Assembly: GCA_011525785.1 (NCBI GenBank)
Contig: WYBT01000021.1
Span: forward strand, 310,001 to 374,000
DNA: 64,000 bases
Direction: 5' to 3'
Origin: Planctomycetaceae bacterium
GTDB lineage: Bacteria; Planctomycetota; UBA1135; GCA-002686595
Positions 48,113 to 55,909 of the stretch are shown here, in pieces. The stretch's first letter is position 1, and each line of letters begins with the position of its first letter. The notes beneath the pieces were generated by a model. The model had not been told where the DNA came from, made no database searches, and saw only the letters and a list, made by a program, of their open reading frames with translations. A program made the translations under genes and the position numbers.

Positions 48113-49945
48113 TCAGGGCGTGTAGGACACCTTGACGGCGTTGGAGAGGTTGGCGTTCTGTCCGCACGGGCCGCCCGCGTCGCGGTACCAGCACTGGAAG
48201 AACCACGTCTCGCCCGGGTCGATCGTGCCGGCGGGGCCAAAGCGCGTTGCCGCCGTCGCGACCAGCCCGGGGCCGTAGACGATCGTGGCCGCCGGGCCGG
48301 AGTTCTCGAGCGCGAAGCGGAAGGTGGGGTTGCCGATGCAGCGCACCCCGTCGTCGAAGGGCGCCGCCGGCTTGGTGCCCGGACCCATGAACAGGATGCC
48401 GTTGATGTTCTGGCGCACCTGCGTCGTGCTGAAGATCAGGTTGTCGGCGAGCACGCTGACCGAGCCGCCGCCGGCGATGTTGGTGAGCATCAGCGCGCCT
48501 GCGCCGGTCGAGTTCTCGCAGCCCGCGGCCGCGTCGCTGTTGCCGCACGGCGAGGGCGCGTTCGAGTCGCAGAAGCAGAACTCGACCACCTTGTCCTCGC
48601 ACTCGTCGGGGATGCCGTTGCCGTTGTTGTCCGACGACGCGCCGGTGGCGATGTCGACCGCGTCCTCGACGCCGTTCTCGTTGCAGTCGAAGCAGGGCTT
48701 TTCGGTGATGTCCAGCGCGTCGAGATCGTCGCCGTGCTGACCGACGGCGCCGCGGGCCGTGCGCAGGCCGAGGTTCTCGGCCGCAATGAAGATGCCCGGG
48801 AAGGGCGAGAGTCCGCCCAGCGCGGTGGGCAGCGGCGTGGTGAGGATGTCGCCGGGCTGGATCGGGATGCCGAAGATGCTGTCGGGGCGGTTGACCACCG
48901 CCGAGCCGCGACGCACGGAGAACAGCAGCATGTCGCGCCCGCCGCCGACCCAGTCGTAGGGCGTGAGGCTCGGCTGGAACACGCCGTCTCCGTTGTCGCG
49001 CAGCGCGAGGGCGTCGAGGTCGTCGCTGCCCGGGCCGCCGAAGATGTCCAGGCCCAGACTGGTCGCCGACGCGTACAGCGACACGGGCAGGCCGGTGCTC
49101 GGGCGGATGGTGAGCACGTCGGCGCCGCGGAAGCCGTTGACTGCCGCAGTGGCCGAGTTCGAAGTTCCGTTCAGCGGATCGAGGAAGCCTGCGTCGAGCG
49201 AGAAGTAGATGCGCGCCCCGCTCATCAGGATCTGCGGCCCCAGCTCGAGCGCGTCCAGGTTGTCGCCGTTGTGGATCAGCGGGTTGTTCGGCTCGCGCAG
49301 GCCGACGCCGAAGTACACGCGGCCCGACGAGCTCTGCACGCCGTTGCCGTCGATCGTGCCCACGTTGTTGGGCGTCACAGCGCCCGGCGGCAGCGGTCCG
49401 GCCGGGAGGTCGATGTCTACGAACACGTCCGCGCTCGCGTCCCACACCTGCGCGGGGTTGTTGCCTTCGGTCACCACCTGCGGGTAGGGCGGGTTGGCCG
49501 TGCCCGCCAGGCCGGTGGCCCACTCGTCGACCGAGAACCACACGCGCCGCCGCGGCATCGTCACCGCGCCGCGCGGTCCGCCCGTCAGCGGCGCATCGGG
49601 GAACAGCGCATCGTCCAGCCCCGAGGCGAGCGCATCGACTTCGATGCCGCACGGCGTGAGCGGCGCGTGGCCCTGGCAGGTGGAGAAGTTGGTGAGGTCG
49701 AGCGCGCCGCCCAGCAATCGGATCGAGACGTTCGGGAACGGCCCCAGTCCGGGCGCGCCGGGCGCGGGCCCGAGAATGTCGCCCTCGGTGATGGGGACGC
49801 CGCCGGTGTTGCTCGCCGGCTGCGCGAGCGAGCGGCTGCGCCAGTCGACCGAGAACGACATCTGCCCGGCGGCGGTCGAGGTGAGGAAGGCGGCGGCGAG
49901 GAGCGCGGCGGCCGGAGCGCGAGCGTGCAGGTGGATCGGATTCAT
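48113..49945 (-). CDS. Secreted dockerin-like EF-hand protein with CxCD...WYRD C-terminal module
   Basis: The ATG at 49945 gives 610 residues. A signal peptide (AAALLAAAFLTSTAAGQ) is followed by two to three related blocks that share phrases such as DDLDALDI, DNLDALEL and SDDLDALALRDNGDG. A dockerin-like EF-hand stretch DCNENGVEDAVDIATG with NNGNGIPDECE comes near residue 420. The end is a second kind of C-terminal module: FCFCDSNAPSPCGN, then GCENSTGAGA, then WYRDAGGPCGQNANLSNA. Planctomycete surface proteins with this tail are common, but no role is known. The repeated block probably forms a beta-propeller or similar. Confidence 0.85.
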   Translation of the reverse strand: MNPIHLHARAPAAALLAAAFLTSTAAGQMSFSVDWRSRSLAQPASNTGGVPITEGDILGPAPGAPGLGPFPNVSIRLLGGALDLTNFSTCQGHAPLTPCGIEVDALASGLDDALFPDAPLTGGPRGAVTMPRRRVWFSVDEWATGLAGTANPPYPQVVTEGNNPAQVWDASADVFVDIDLPAGPLPPGAVTPNNVGTIDGNGVQSSSGRVYFGVGLREPNNPLIHNGDNLDALELGPQILMSGARIYFSLDAGFLDPLNGTSNSATAAVNGFRGADVLTIRPSTGLPVSLYASATSLGLDIFGGPGSDDLDALALRDNGDGVFQPSLTPYDWVGGGRDMLLFSVRRGSAVVNRPDSIFGIPIQPGDILTTPLPTALGGLSPFPGIFIAAENLGLRTARGAVGQHGDDLDALDITEKPCFDCNENGVEDAVDIATGASSDNNGNGIPDECEDKVVEFCFCDSNAPSPCGNSDAAAGCENSTGAGALMLTNIAGGGSVSVLADNLIFSTTQVRQNINGILFMGPGTKPAAPFDDGVRCIGNPTFRFALENSGPAATIVYGPGLVATAATRFGPAGTIDPGETWFFQCWYRDAGGPCGQNANLSNAVKVSYTP

Positions 49946-50142
49946 GGTGGTGGGGGCGGCGGGCGGTCGCCCGACTCCGGGATCCAGACGCAGTCGCCCG
50001 CTCACGGGTTCCAACGCAGGACCGAAACTGGGAACGAGCTTACTCCCGTGCGCGCATCCTGCGGGGTCGGGAGGACGCTCGGTGACGCGCGGGACGTGCG
50101 CCACGCGCGAGCGATCGGGCCAGCCGAGCTCCCGTCGGGTGT

Positions 50143-50370
50143 TCAGCTCCGGGGCGCATCGCACTCGTCCGGTACGCCGTTGCCGTCGAGGTCGACCGAG
50201 TAGCCGCTGGCGATGTCGACCGCGTCCTCGACTCCGTTTCCGTTGCAGTCCGGGCCCGTGTCCGCGGCGGCCGCTGCCTCGTGCTGCGGGGCCTCGACCA
50301 CGGCCTGCGCGGTGCTGAGCAGGTGGGCGAGCAGCGCGGTGCAGCAGGCGACGGTCAGAAAGTTCTTCAT
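50143..50370 (-). CDS. 75-residue secreted dockerin-only protein
   Basis: The ATG at 50370 gives 75 residues: a signal peptide (TVACCTALLAHLLSTAQA), a short acidic linker, and a single dockerin-like double EF-hand (DCNGNGVEDAVDIASG, then VDLDGNGVPDECD). The same motif closes the internal part of the neighbouring secreted protein at 48113-49945. There is nothing else in it, so it may be a minimal adaptor, a fragment duplicated from that gene, or a free calcium-binding module. It is co-oriented with the RiPP operon that ends 116 bp upstream. Confidence 0.72.
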   Translation of the reverse strand: MKNFLTVACCTALLAHLLSTAQAVVEAPQHEAAAAADTGPDCNGNGVEDAVDIASGYSVDLDGNGVPDECDAPRS

Positions 50371-50486
50371 GGGGGACGTTGGGGGCGGGGGCGAGGCCAG
50401 GAAGCGCGCGCGGGACGTGAGACTCCCAAGTGCCCGGTCCAGCCGGCGCTGGACAGCGAAGTGCTCCAAAGCGTCGCTGGCGGCGC

Positions 50487-51287
50487 TCAGCGACCGTCGC
50501 GGCGCCAGCGCAAGGCGGTCTCGATCAGCGTGCGGGGCGCTCGCGCGCTCTCGAGCAGCCCCAGGGCCTCGCGCAGCAGCGCCACGTGCAGGCCGTGATT
50601 GCCCGGATCGCCGGCCGGTGCGCCGAAGGGAAAGCGCGTCGCCAGGGCGCGGGGCGCGCCGACGCGCGCGGTCAGCTCGGGCAGCGAAGTGATCGTGACG
50701 GTGCTCCAGCCGCGCGACTCGAACTCGCGCGCGAGCACCGCGAGGGCCTGCACGCACAGCGAGCAGGTGGGCAGCAGCACCAGGGCGTCGACGCGGTCCT
50801 CGCGCAGCCGCGCGGCGAGTTCGTCGGCGCGCTCGGAGAGCGCCGGGAGCGGCCGCACGATGCCCTGCGCGAAGCTGTAGTGCCGCGGCGCCGCGCTGCC
50901 GATCGCGCCGGCCGCGACCAGCTCATCCAGCGCGCGCCGCGGAAGCGCGACCTCGGGATCCTGCGGGATGTACTTGTCGTCGACGTAGGGCGCGTCGAGC
51001 GCGAGCTCGTCGCTCGCGAGCCCGTGTTCGATGACGCGATAGCTCGTGTCGCCCAGCGGCGTGTCCAGGCTCTCGAACGGCGCGTCGCCGCGGCGGTGCA
51101 GGTCGGCCGTGGCGATCAACGCGACGCGCAATTCGCGCAGCGGCGCGCGCGGTGCGCTCCAGGGCGTCGATTCGAAGGCCAGGAACTCGTACTGCGGATC
51201 CAGCCCGGCGCGCAGGTGCGCGCGAAGGCGGTTGAGCAGCGGCGTAGCGTACGGGCCGCTGGATTCGGGCTCGGACCGCTCGCTCAC
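50487..51287 (-). CDS. GrdB-like (glycine/sarcosine/betaine reductase selenoprotein B family) protein with CxxC
   Basis: A GTG at 51287 overlaps the ATP-grasp stop as GTGA; the protein has 266 residues. It matches stand-alone GrdB-family proteins through LRVALIATADLHRRGDAPF, DTSYRVI, APRHYSFAQGIV and PELTARVGAPRALATRFPFG. The redox site, which is selenocysteine in many relatives, reads PTCSLC (Cys175, Cys178). As the last of four overlapping genes behind a RiPP maturase, it may act on thiol or disulfide chemistry of the peptide. The assignment to the family rests on my recall of the motif layout. Confidence 0.75.
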   Translation of the reverse strand: MSERSEPESSGPYATPLLNRLRAHLRAGLDPQYEFLAFESTPWSAPRAPLRELRVALIATADLHRRGDAPFESLDTPLGDTSYRVIEHGLASDELALDAPYVDDKYIPQDPEVALPRRALDELVAAGAIGSAAPRHYSFAQGIVRPLPALSERADELAARLREDRVDALVLLPTCSLCVQALAVLAREFESRGWSTVTITSLPELTARVGAPRALATRFPFGAPAGDPGNHGLHVALLREALGLLESARAPRTLIETALRWRRDGR

Positions 51288-52231
51288 GAGGCCTTGCGCC
51301 GAGCGCGGCGCAGCAGGTGATCGGCGAGCGCGCTGCCGATGTCGGCGCCGGTGCGGCGCTCGAACTCGACGAACATCGGCGCGGAATTGCACTCCAGCAG
51401 CACCCACTCGCGGCCCGCCGGCCCGCGCATCCAATCGACGCCGGCGAAGCTCATGCCCCAGGCGGCAGCGACGGCTTTGGACTGCTCGCACAGCTCGCCC
51501 GACAGTTCGATGCGCCGCACGCGCGCGCTGCCGCGGCGCGAGTCGACCTCGCCGTAGCCCTGCGGCAGGATCTCGGCCGCCACGAGCACGCGCCCGGTGA
51601 TCACGAACGCGCGCACGGCGTCGCCTTCGATGCGTTCCTGCGCCATCAGCGCGGCTTCGCCGATCTGGGCGCGCGCTTGGTCGAGCGAGGCGAGCGGCTC
51701 GAGCCGCTCGGTGTAGCCGTACCCGCCGACGAGGTCCTTGCGGATCCAACCGTGCGGCGCGCCGCGCGGGTCCAGCGCCGCGAGCGCGGCCGCGTCATCG
51801 GTGGCGAGCGTGTCGGGCGTGCGCCAGCCGCGCGCGCGGTAGTGCGCGATCTCGAACGGCTTGAGCCCGTGCACGTCGTAGCTCGCCGGCGGGTTGACGA
51901 CGGCGGCGCGGCTCGCGAGGCGCTCGAGCAGCACGCGCCAGGCCGCCCAGCTCGCCTGCGAGTGCGCGAGCGCGCGCTGCGACGCGGCGAGGTCGATGCG
52001 GCCGTCCGCGTCCGCGACGCGCGGCCGCGGCAGGCCCAGATCGATCACGTACACCCCGCTCACGCCCGCGAAGCTCACGCCGCAGGCGCGCTCGTCGCCG
52101 GGCGACAGCTCGATCTGCGCCGGCTGGCGCGTGTCGACCACCACCACCTCCGCGGAGCGCTCTTCCAGCCGCAGCGCCAGGCGCTGCAGCTCCTCGCGCT
52201 CGGGCGGACCGATGAGCGCGATGCGCGTCAT
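51284..52231 (-). CDS. ATP-grasp ligase (RimK-like)
   Basis: The 315-residue protein has a pre-ATP-grasp domain, then RAAVVNPPASYDVHGLKPFE, a nucleotide-binding GWIRKDLVGGYGYT region and AALMAQERIEGDAVRAFVI. The Mg-binding ExN pair is in LLECNSAPMF (Glu280, Asn282). RimK-type ligases form amide or ester bonds on peptides, as in microviridins and pearlin-like RiPPs. The ATG overlaps the rSAM stop as ATGA, so it is coupled to the maturase. It is the likely catalytic partner of the degenerate homologue at 53583-54416. Confidence 0.85.
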   Translation of the reverse strand: MTRIALIGPPEREELQRLALRLEERSAEVVVVDTRQPAQIELSPGDERACGVSFAGVSGVYVIDLGLPRPRVADADGRIDLAASQRALAHSQASWAAWRVLLERLASRAAVVNPPASYDVHGLKPFEIAHYRARGWRTPDTLATDDAAALAALDPRGAPHGWIRKDLVGGYGYTERLEPLASLDQARAQIGEAALMAQERIEGDAVRAFVITGRVLVAAEILPQGYGEVDSRRGSARVRRIELSGELCEQSKAVAAAWGMSFAGVDWMRGPAGREWVLLECNSAPMFVEFERRTGADIGSALADHLLRRARRKAS

Positions 52232-53586
52232 CGACAGCTCACGTCGCGGGCCGGCACGGCGCCCGTCGCGACCTCGCCGTGCATGTGGCGCAGCTCGAGC
52301 AGCGGCTCGAGGTGGAACTTGAACGGCTCGCACGAGCCGCGGTCGCTCTCGGGGTGCGCCATGGCTTCGACCGGACAGCCGCCGTGGCACAGCGGCGCGA
52401 CGCCGCACGTGCGGCAGCCCGAGCGCGCGAGCGGATTCCACTGCAGCCAGCGGTCCTCGTTGACCTTCTGCCAGGGTTGCTGCGGATCGAGCAGGCTGCC
52501 CACCGACTTCTGCGGACTGAGCGTCACGTCGTGCCAGCACTTGAACAGCGAGCCGGTCGGAGACACGACCCAACCGTTGATGCGGTCGGCGATGCAGAAC
52601 GCTCCGGCGATGCGGAAGGGGTAGCGCGCGAGCGGGAGCTTGCGCTCGGCTGCGGCGCGGTACAGCTCGACCTCGGTGCGCGCGAACTCTTCGCGCGAGT
52701 AGCAGAACTCCTGGATGTTGCCGCAGGCCGCGCCTTCCTCGGTGACCTGCGCGAGGTACACGCGCAGCTTGTCGCCGATGCCGGCGCGCACCAGGTCCTC
52801 GAGCACTTCGAGCGTGCTCATGGCGTTGCGCCGGTCGACGTTGATGCGCACCTGGAACGAGGCGAGGTCGATGCACTCGACCATGTTGGCCAGGATGCGG
52901 TCGTACGTGCCGCGCCCGCCGATCAAGTGGCGGCGCGCGTCGTGCGACTGCCGCGGGCCGTCGAGCGTGACCTGCACGCGGTTCACGCCCAGGCTGGCGA
53001 GCTCCTCCATGCGCGCGCGCTCGAGGAAGAAGCCGTTGGTCACGATCTCGGCCGAGTAGGTGATGCCGTTGTCCTTGGCCAGCGCCTTCAGCTCGCGCGA
53101 GAGCCGCTGCACCACCGGATAGGCCTTGGGCAGCAGGGGCTCTCCGCCGTACCAGGTGACCGCGATGTGGTCGAGGCGCCGCGCCTGGGCGCGCACGAAG
53201 TCGAGCAACGCGTCCTGCACGCGCGTCGACATGTGCACCTTGAGGTGCTCCTCGTAGCAGTAATCGCAGCGGAAATTGCAGTCGAGCGTGGGCGCGATCG
53301 TCAGGCACAACTGGTCGGTGCGAAAGCGGTCGCGCACCAGGTCGGCCTGCAGTTCGCCGAGCTCGTCGACATCGTCCTCGACCAGGAAGTGCGCGTCGAT
53401 CAGGGCCTCGCGCATGGCGCGCTTGTCGTCGTCGTCGACCGGCGTGCCACTGGGATCGGCGAGCAGCGCGCGCACGAACTCCAGGCTCTTCTCGTCGAGC
53501 TCGGCCAGCGCCGTCGACCAGGAGTTGAAGGCCAGCCAGGCGCCGCTCGAGCTTTGGAAGATGCGGTTGTAGCGCGATGCTTTCAT
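52228..53586 (-). CDS. SPASM radical SAM RiPP maturase
   Basis: The ATG at 53586 gives 452 residues. The N-terminal ~85 residues (YNRIFQSSSGAWLAFNSWSTALAELDE) are of the type that precedes peptide-modifying radical SAM enzymes. The cluster motif is CNFRCDYC (Cys103, 107, 110), followed by WYGGEPLL and a TLDGP motif. SPASM cysteines come near the end (FKCWH, SGCRTCGVAPLCHGGCP and a final CEP). Such enzymes install thioether, C-C or ether crosslinks on precursor peptides. It sits in an overlapping four-gene operon opposite the cysteine-tailed peptide at 54619-54717. Confidence 0.9.
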   Translation of the reverse strand: MKASRYNRIFQSSSGAWLAFNSWSTALAELDEKSLEFVRALLADPSGTPVDDDDKRAMREALIDAHFLVEDDVDELGELQADLVRDRFRTDQLCLTIAPTLDCNFRCDYCYEEHLKVHMSTRVQDALLDFVRAQARRLDHIAVTWYGGEPLLPKAYPVVQRLSRELKALAKDNGITYSAEIVTNGFFLERARMEELASLGVNRVQVTLDGPRQSHDARRHLIGGRGTYDRILANMVECIDLASFQVRINVDRRNAMSTLEVLEDLVRAGIGDKLRVYLAQVTEEGAACGNIQEFCYSREEFARTEVELYRAAAERKLPLARYPFRIAGAFCIADRINGWVVSPTGSLFKCWHDVTLSPQKSVGSLLDPQQPWQKVNEDRWLQWNPLARSGCRTCGVAPLCHGGCPVEAMAHPESDRGSCEPFKFHLEPLLELRHMHGEVATGAVPARDVSCR

Positions 53587-54416
53587 GGGGTCGTGCAGGG
53601 TCTTAGGTGGCCTCGGGCCGCGCGCGCCAGCCAATCGGCCAGCGCTGCGCTCACTCGGTTCTCGCTGTTGTGCTCCCAGGCGCGCAGATCGACGGCGGCG
53701 TCGACGGCTGCGACCGCGCCGCGGCAGACATGCACGCACGCGAACACCAGTCCCAGCGCCTCGAGCGCGCGCAGTGTCAGCTCGCGCTCCTGTGCACTGG
53801 CTTCGAAACGCAGGGCGCTCGGCTCGGCGGCGCCGCCCGGGCATGCGGCGAGCCAGGTTCCACCCAGCGCCAAGTGCCGAGCCGTCTCGGAAATGGGAGC
53901 GTCGACTTCGAGCGCGCACTCCTCGGCGGCGGGTCGCAGGCCGTGCTCAGCGTTCAGCGCCCAGCGAGTTCCTCCGCGCGCCTCGCGTGCGACTCCCACG
54001 CGCCACTCGCGCAACGCCACGCCGGCGCGCGCCAGTCGCTCGAGAGCGAGCGCGCTCGACAGCGCGAGGTCCGCCGCGCGCGTCGGCTCGTTGGCGACCG
54101 GCCGACCGAGCGCCGCGATGCGCACGGCGCTGATGTGCAACGCGCTCCGCTCGCGCTGAGCGATGGCGCGTCGCTGGACCACGGACTCGAGCTCGCCCGG
54201 CGCGGCCGCGGCGATCGGCTGGGGCCAGGGAATCAGCGGCTTTTCCAGCGCCAAGGCCTCGCATTCGTCGAGTGCGACGCCGCCCCAGCTCACCGACTCG
54301 CCGCGGATCGAGACGCGCGCGCCCTCGAGCTCCAGCACGCGGCATTCCGCTCCCAGGCGCGCGGCCACGTGCGCCGCCAAGCTCGAGTCCTTCGCCGCCA
54401 GGATTGCCACGGTCAT
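53583..54416 (-). CDS. Degenerate ATP-grasp homologue (pseudoenzyme)
   Basis: The ATG at 54416 gives 277 residues. Compared by eye with the ATP-grasp gene two places downstream, it shares a similar N-terminal fold, a middle VANEPTRAADLALSSALALERLARAG that follows the NPPASYD...HYRARG region, and a C-terminal GLVFACVHVCRGAVAAV...ALADWLARAARG that follows GMSFAGVDWMRG...ALADHLLRRARR. The stretch that should hold the ExN metal ligands is missing, and the nucleotide-binding region is shortened. It is probably a recognition or partner subunit, not an active ligase. Its TGA overlaps the ATG of the radical SAM gene. Confidence 0.65.
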   Translation of the reverse strand: MTVAILAAKDSSLAAHVAARLGAECRVLELEGARVSIRGESVSWGGVALDECEALALEKPLIPWPQPIAAAAPGELESVVQRRAIAQRERSALHISAVRIAALGRPVANEPTRAADLALSSALALERLARAGVALREWRVGVAREARGGTRWALNAEHGLRPAAEECALEVDAPISETARHLALGGTWLAACPGGAAEPSALRFEASAQERELTLRALEALGLVFACVHVCRGAVAAVDAAVDLRAWEHNSENRVSAALADWLARAARGHLRPCTTP

Positions 54417-54471
54417 CGCGTTGCGCCTCTCGCTGACGCCAACCCTACTCAACCTGACGTGCACTGCCAAT

Positions 54472-54500
54472 TTGCGGTGCGCGAACTGCGCGCCTATTCT
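54472..54500 (+). promoter_or_regulatory. Weak promoter candidate for the precursor peptide gene
   Basis: TTGCGG (54472-54477) and TATTCT (54495-54500) are separated by 17 bases in the 202-bp divergent region. They resemble sigma70-type -35 and -10 elements only in part. Transcription from here would give a ~110-base leader before the peptide gene. The opposite promoter for the maturase operon must also lie in this region but was not identified. Confidence 0.3.
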
Positions 54501-54618
54501 CGCTCGCGTTCGAGCTGCGCGCCGCTCATCGCTCTCGACTCGACAGTCAGAGCGAGCTGCACGCGCCCGAGGTTGTCTTTCTTTTGTCCCTCGTTCCGAC
54601 AGGAAACGGAGCCCTGCG

Positions 54619-54717
54619 ATGAAGTTCATCGTCAAGCCCACCAAGCCCGAGGCCGTAGCCAAGAACCCCATCACGATGTGCTGGAAGTGCTCGGAGTATC
54701 CGCCGTCCTGCATCTGA
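54619..54717 (+). CDS. Cys-rich RiPP precursor peptide, 32 residues
   Basis: The short frame has ATG at 54619, a GGAG ribosome site at 54608-54611 (7-base spacing) and TGA at 54715-54717. The peptide starts MKFIVKPTKPEAVAKNP and ends ITMCWKCSEYPPSCI, with cysteines at 21, 24 and 31. A basic leader and a short cysteine-rich core are typical of substrates of radical SAM maturases. The MKFIVKP opening recalls the Clo7bot-type precursor start, but I give that from memory. It lies between the divergent maturase operon and the exporter genes, and a strong hairpin follows 47 bp after the stop. No homology search was possible. Confidence 0.85.
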   Translation: MKFIVKPTKPEAVAKNPITMCWKCSEYPPSCI

Positions 54718-54764
54718 TCGGAGAGTTCGCGCGCGTCGCCTCCGCGGCGGCCGTGCGAAACCAG

Positions 54765-54802
54765 CGACGCCCGGGGCGACCACTGCGCTGCCCTGGGCGT
54801 CG
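54765..54802 (+). promoter_or_regulatory. 12-bp hairpin between precursor and exporter genes
   Basis: Arms CGACGCCCGGGG (54765-54776) and CCCTGGGCGTCG (54791-54802) pair over 12 bp with one G-T, around a 14-base loop. No T run follows. The position, 47 bp behind the peptide stop and 39 bp before the HlyD start, is that of a partial terminator or an mRNA-stabilising hairpin, which would yield more precursor than exporter message. Confidence 0.55.
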
Positions 54803-54841
54803 TTGTCGAGTGCGAACGTCCCCGCTTGCGCCGCTGAACCG

Positions 54842-55909
54842 ATGCGCCGTCGCCCGCCGCTGATCCGCACCGTCGCGCTCCTGACCGCCGCGTTCGCAGC
54901 GTGCGTGCTGCTGGTGGCGTTCCTCGTTCCGCTGCAACGCGTCGTGGTCGGCGAGGGCAGCTTCATCGGGCCCTCGCGCGCCGTGCGGGCCACGCGCGAG
55001 GGGCGTGTGGCGCAGGTGCTGTGCGAGAGCGGGCAGCGCGTCGAGGCGGGCGAGGTGTTGGTGCGCCTCGATCAACAAGTCCTCGGGCCGGCGAACGACG
55101 AACTGCGCGCGCGTCTGGCGGCGCTCGAACTCGCGCGGGCGCAGCTCGAACGCGAGCGACGCCATGCGCTCGAGGAACTGCAGCCCGCGGCGCGTCAATC
55201 GCTCGCACGCGCGCAGAGCGCGGCCGAGTTGGTGCTCGACGCCGCGCGCGCGAAGGAGAAGCGCTACGACGAGCTCCGCACGCAGGGGCTGGTCGAGCAG
55301 GCCGAGTACGAGGAGGCGGTGCTGGCGCGCCGTCTGAGCGAGGTCGAACTCGAGGGCGTGCGCGCCAGTGCGGCGCAGCGGCCGGCGCTGGAGCGCGCCG
55401 AACTCGCGGCCTTCGACGCGCGCGCGCGCTCGCTCGAGCACGAGCGGGCCCTGCTCGAGGTGCGGCGCGCGGAACTGGAGCTCCAGCGCTCCCAGAGCGA
55501 AATCACCGCTCCGTCCGCGGGTTTCGTGCTCGGTCCCGCGCGCGTCGAGCTCGAGGGGCGCGCCGTGGCGGAGGGCGAGGAGCTGCTGCGCGTCGCGCTG
55601 CCCGGGGTCGAGGCCTTCGTGGCCTACGTCGACGACCGCGGCCGCGCGCGCGTCGCACAAGGACAAGAGGCAAAGCTGCGGCTCAGCGGCTATCCGTGGC
55701 TCGTGCACGGGACCGTGTCGGCGCGCGTGGCGCAGGTCGCCGACGCACCCGAGGCCGGCGGTTACCGCGTGCGGCTCGAGCTCTCGGGCGAAGGCGAGAT
55801 CGGCCCGCTGTTCGAGGGCATGCGCGGCCGCGCGCGCATCGCCACTGCGCAGCGCGCGCCCATCGCCTGGCTCCTGATCGAAGAGGCCTTCGGCCTCGGC
55901 GCTCCGTGA
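54842..55909 (+). CDS. HlyD-family periplasmic adaptor of the exporter
   Basis: The ATG at 54842 gives 355 residues; a TTG at 54803 is an in-frame alternative. One membrane helix (about residues 10-30, VALLTAAFAACVLLVAFLVPL) is followed by a biotinyl-lipoyl-like stretch (GRVAQVLCESGQRVEAGEVLVRLD), a long alpha-helical hairpin (RARLAALELARAQLERER and onward to RAELELQRSQSE), and the second lipoyl half (ITAPSAGFVL). This is the membrane-fusion protein plan. It overlaps the ABC gene as GTGA. It probably links the exporter to the outer envelope for secretion of the modified peptide. Confidence 0.87.
   Translation: MRRRPPLIRTVALLTAAFAACVLLVAFLVPLQRVVVGEGSFIGPSRAVRATREGRVAQVLCESGQRVEAGEVLVRLDQQVLGPANDELRARLAALELARAQLERERRHALEELQPAARQSLARAQSAAELVLDAARAKEKRYDELRTQGLVEQAEYEEAVLARRLSEVELEGVRASAAQRPALERAELAAFDARARSLEHERALLEVRRAELELQRSQSEITAPSAGFVLGPARVELEGRAVAEGEELLRVALPGVEAFVAYVDDRGRARVAQGQEAKLRLSGYPWLVHGTVSARVAQVADAPEAGGYRVRLELSGEGEIGPLFEGMRGRARIATAQRAPIAWLLIEEAFGLGAP

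Noticed and set aside
50487..51287. Selenocysteine at the GrdB-like active site
   Set aside because: No in-frame TGA is present at the site; the codon encodes Cys.
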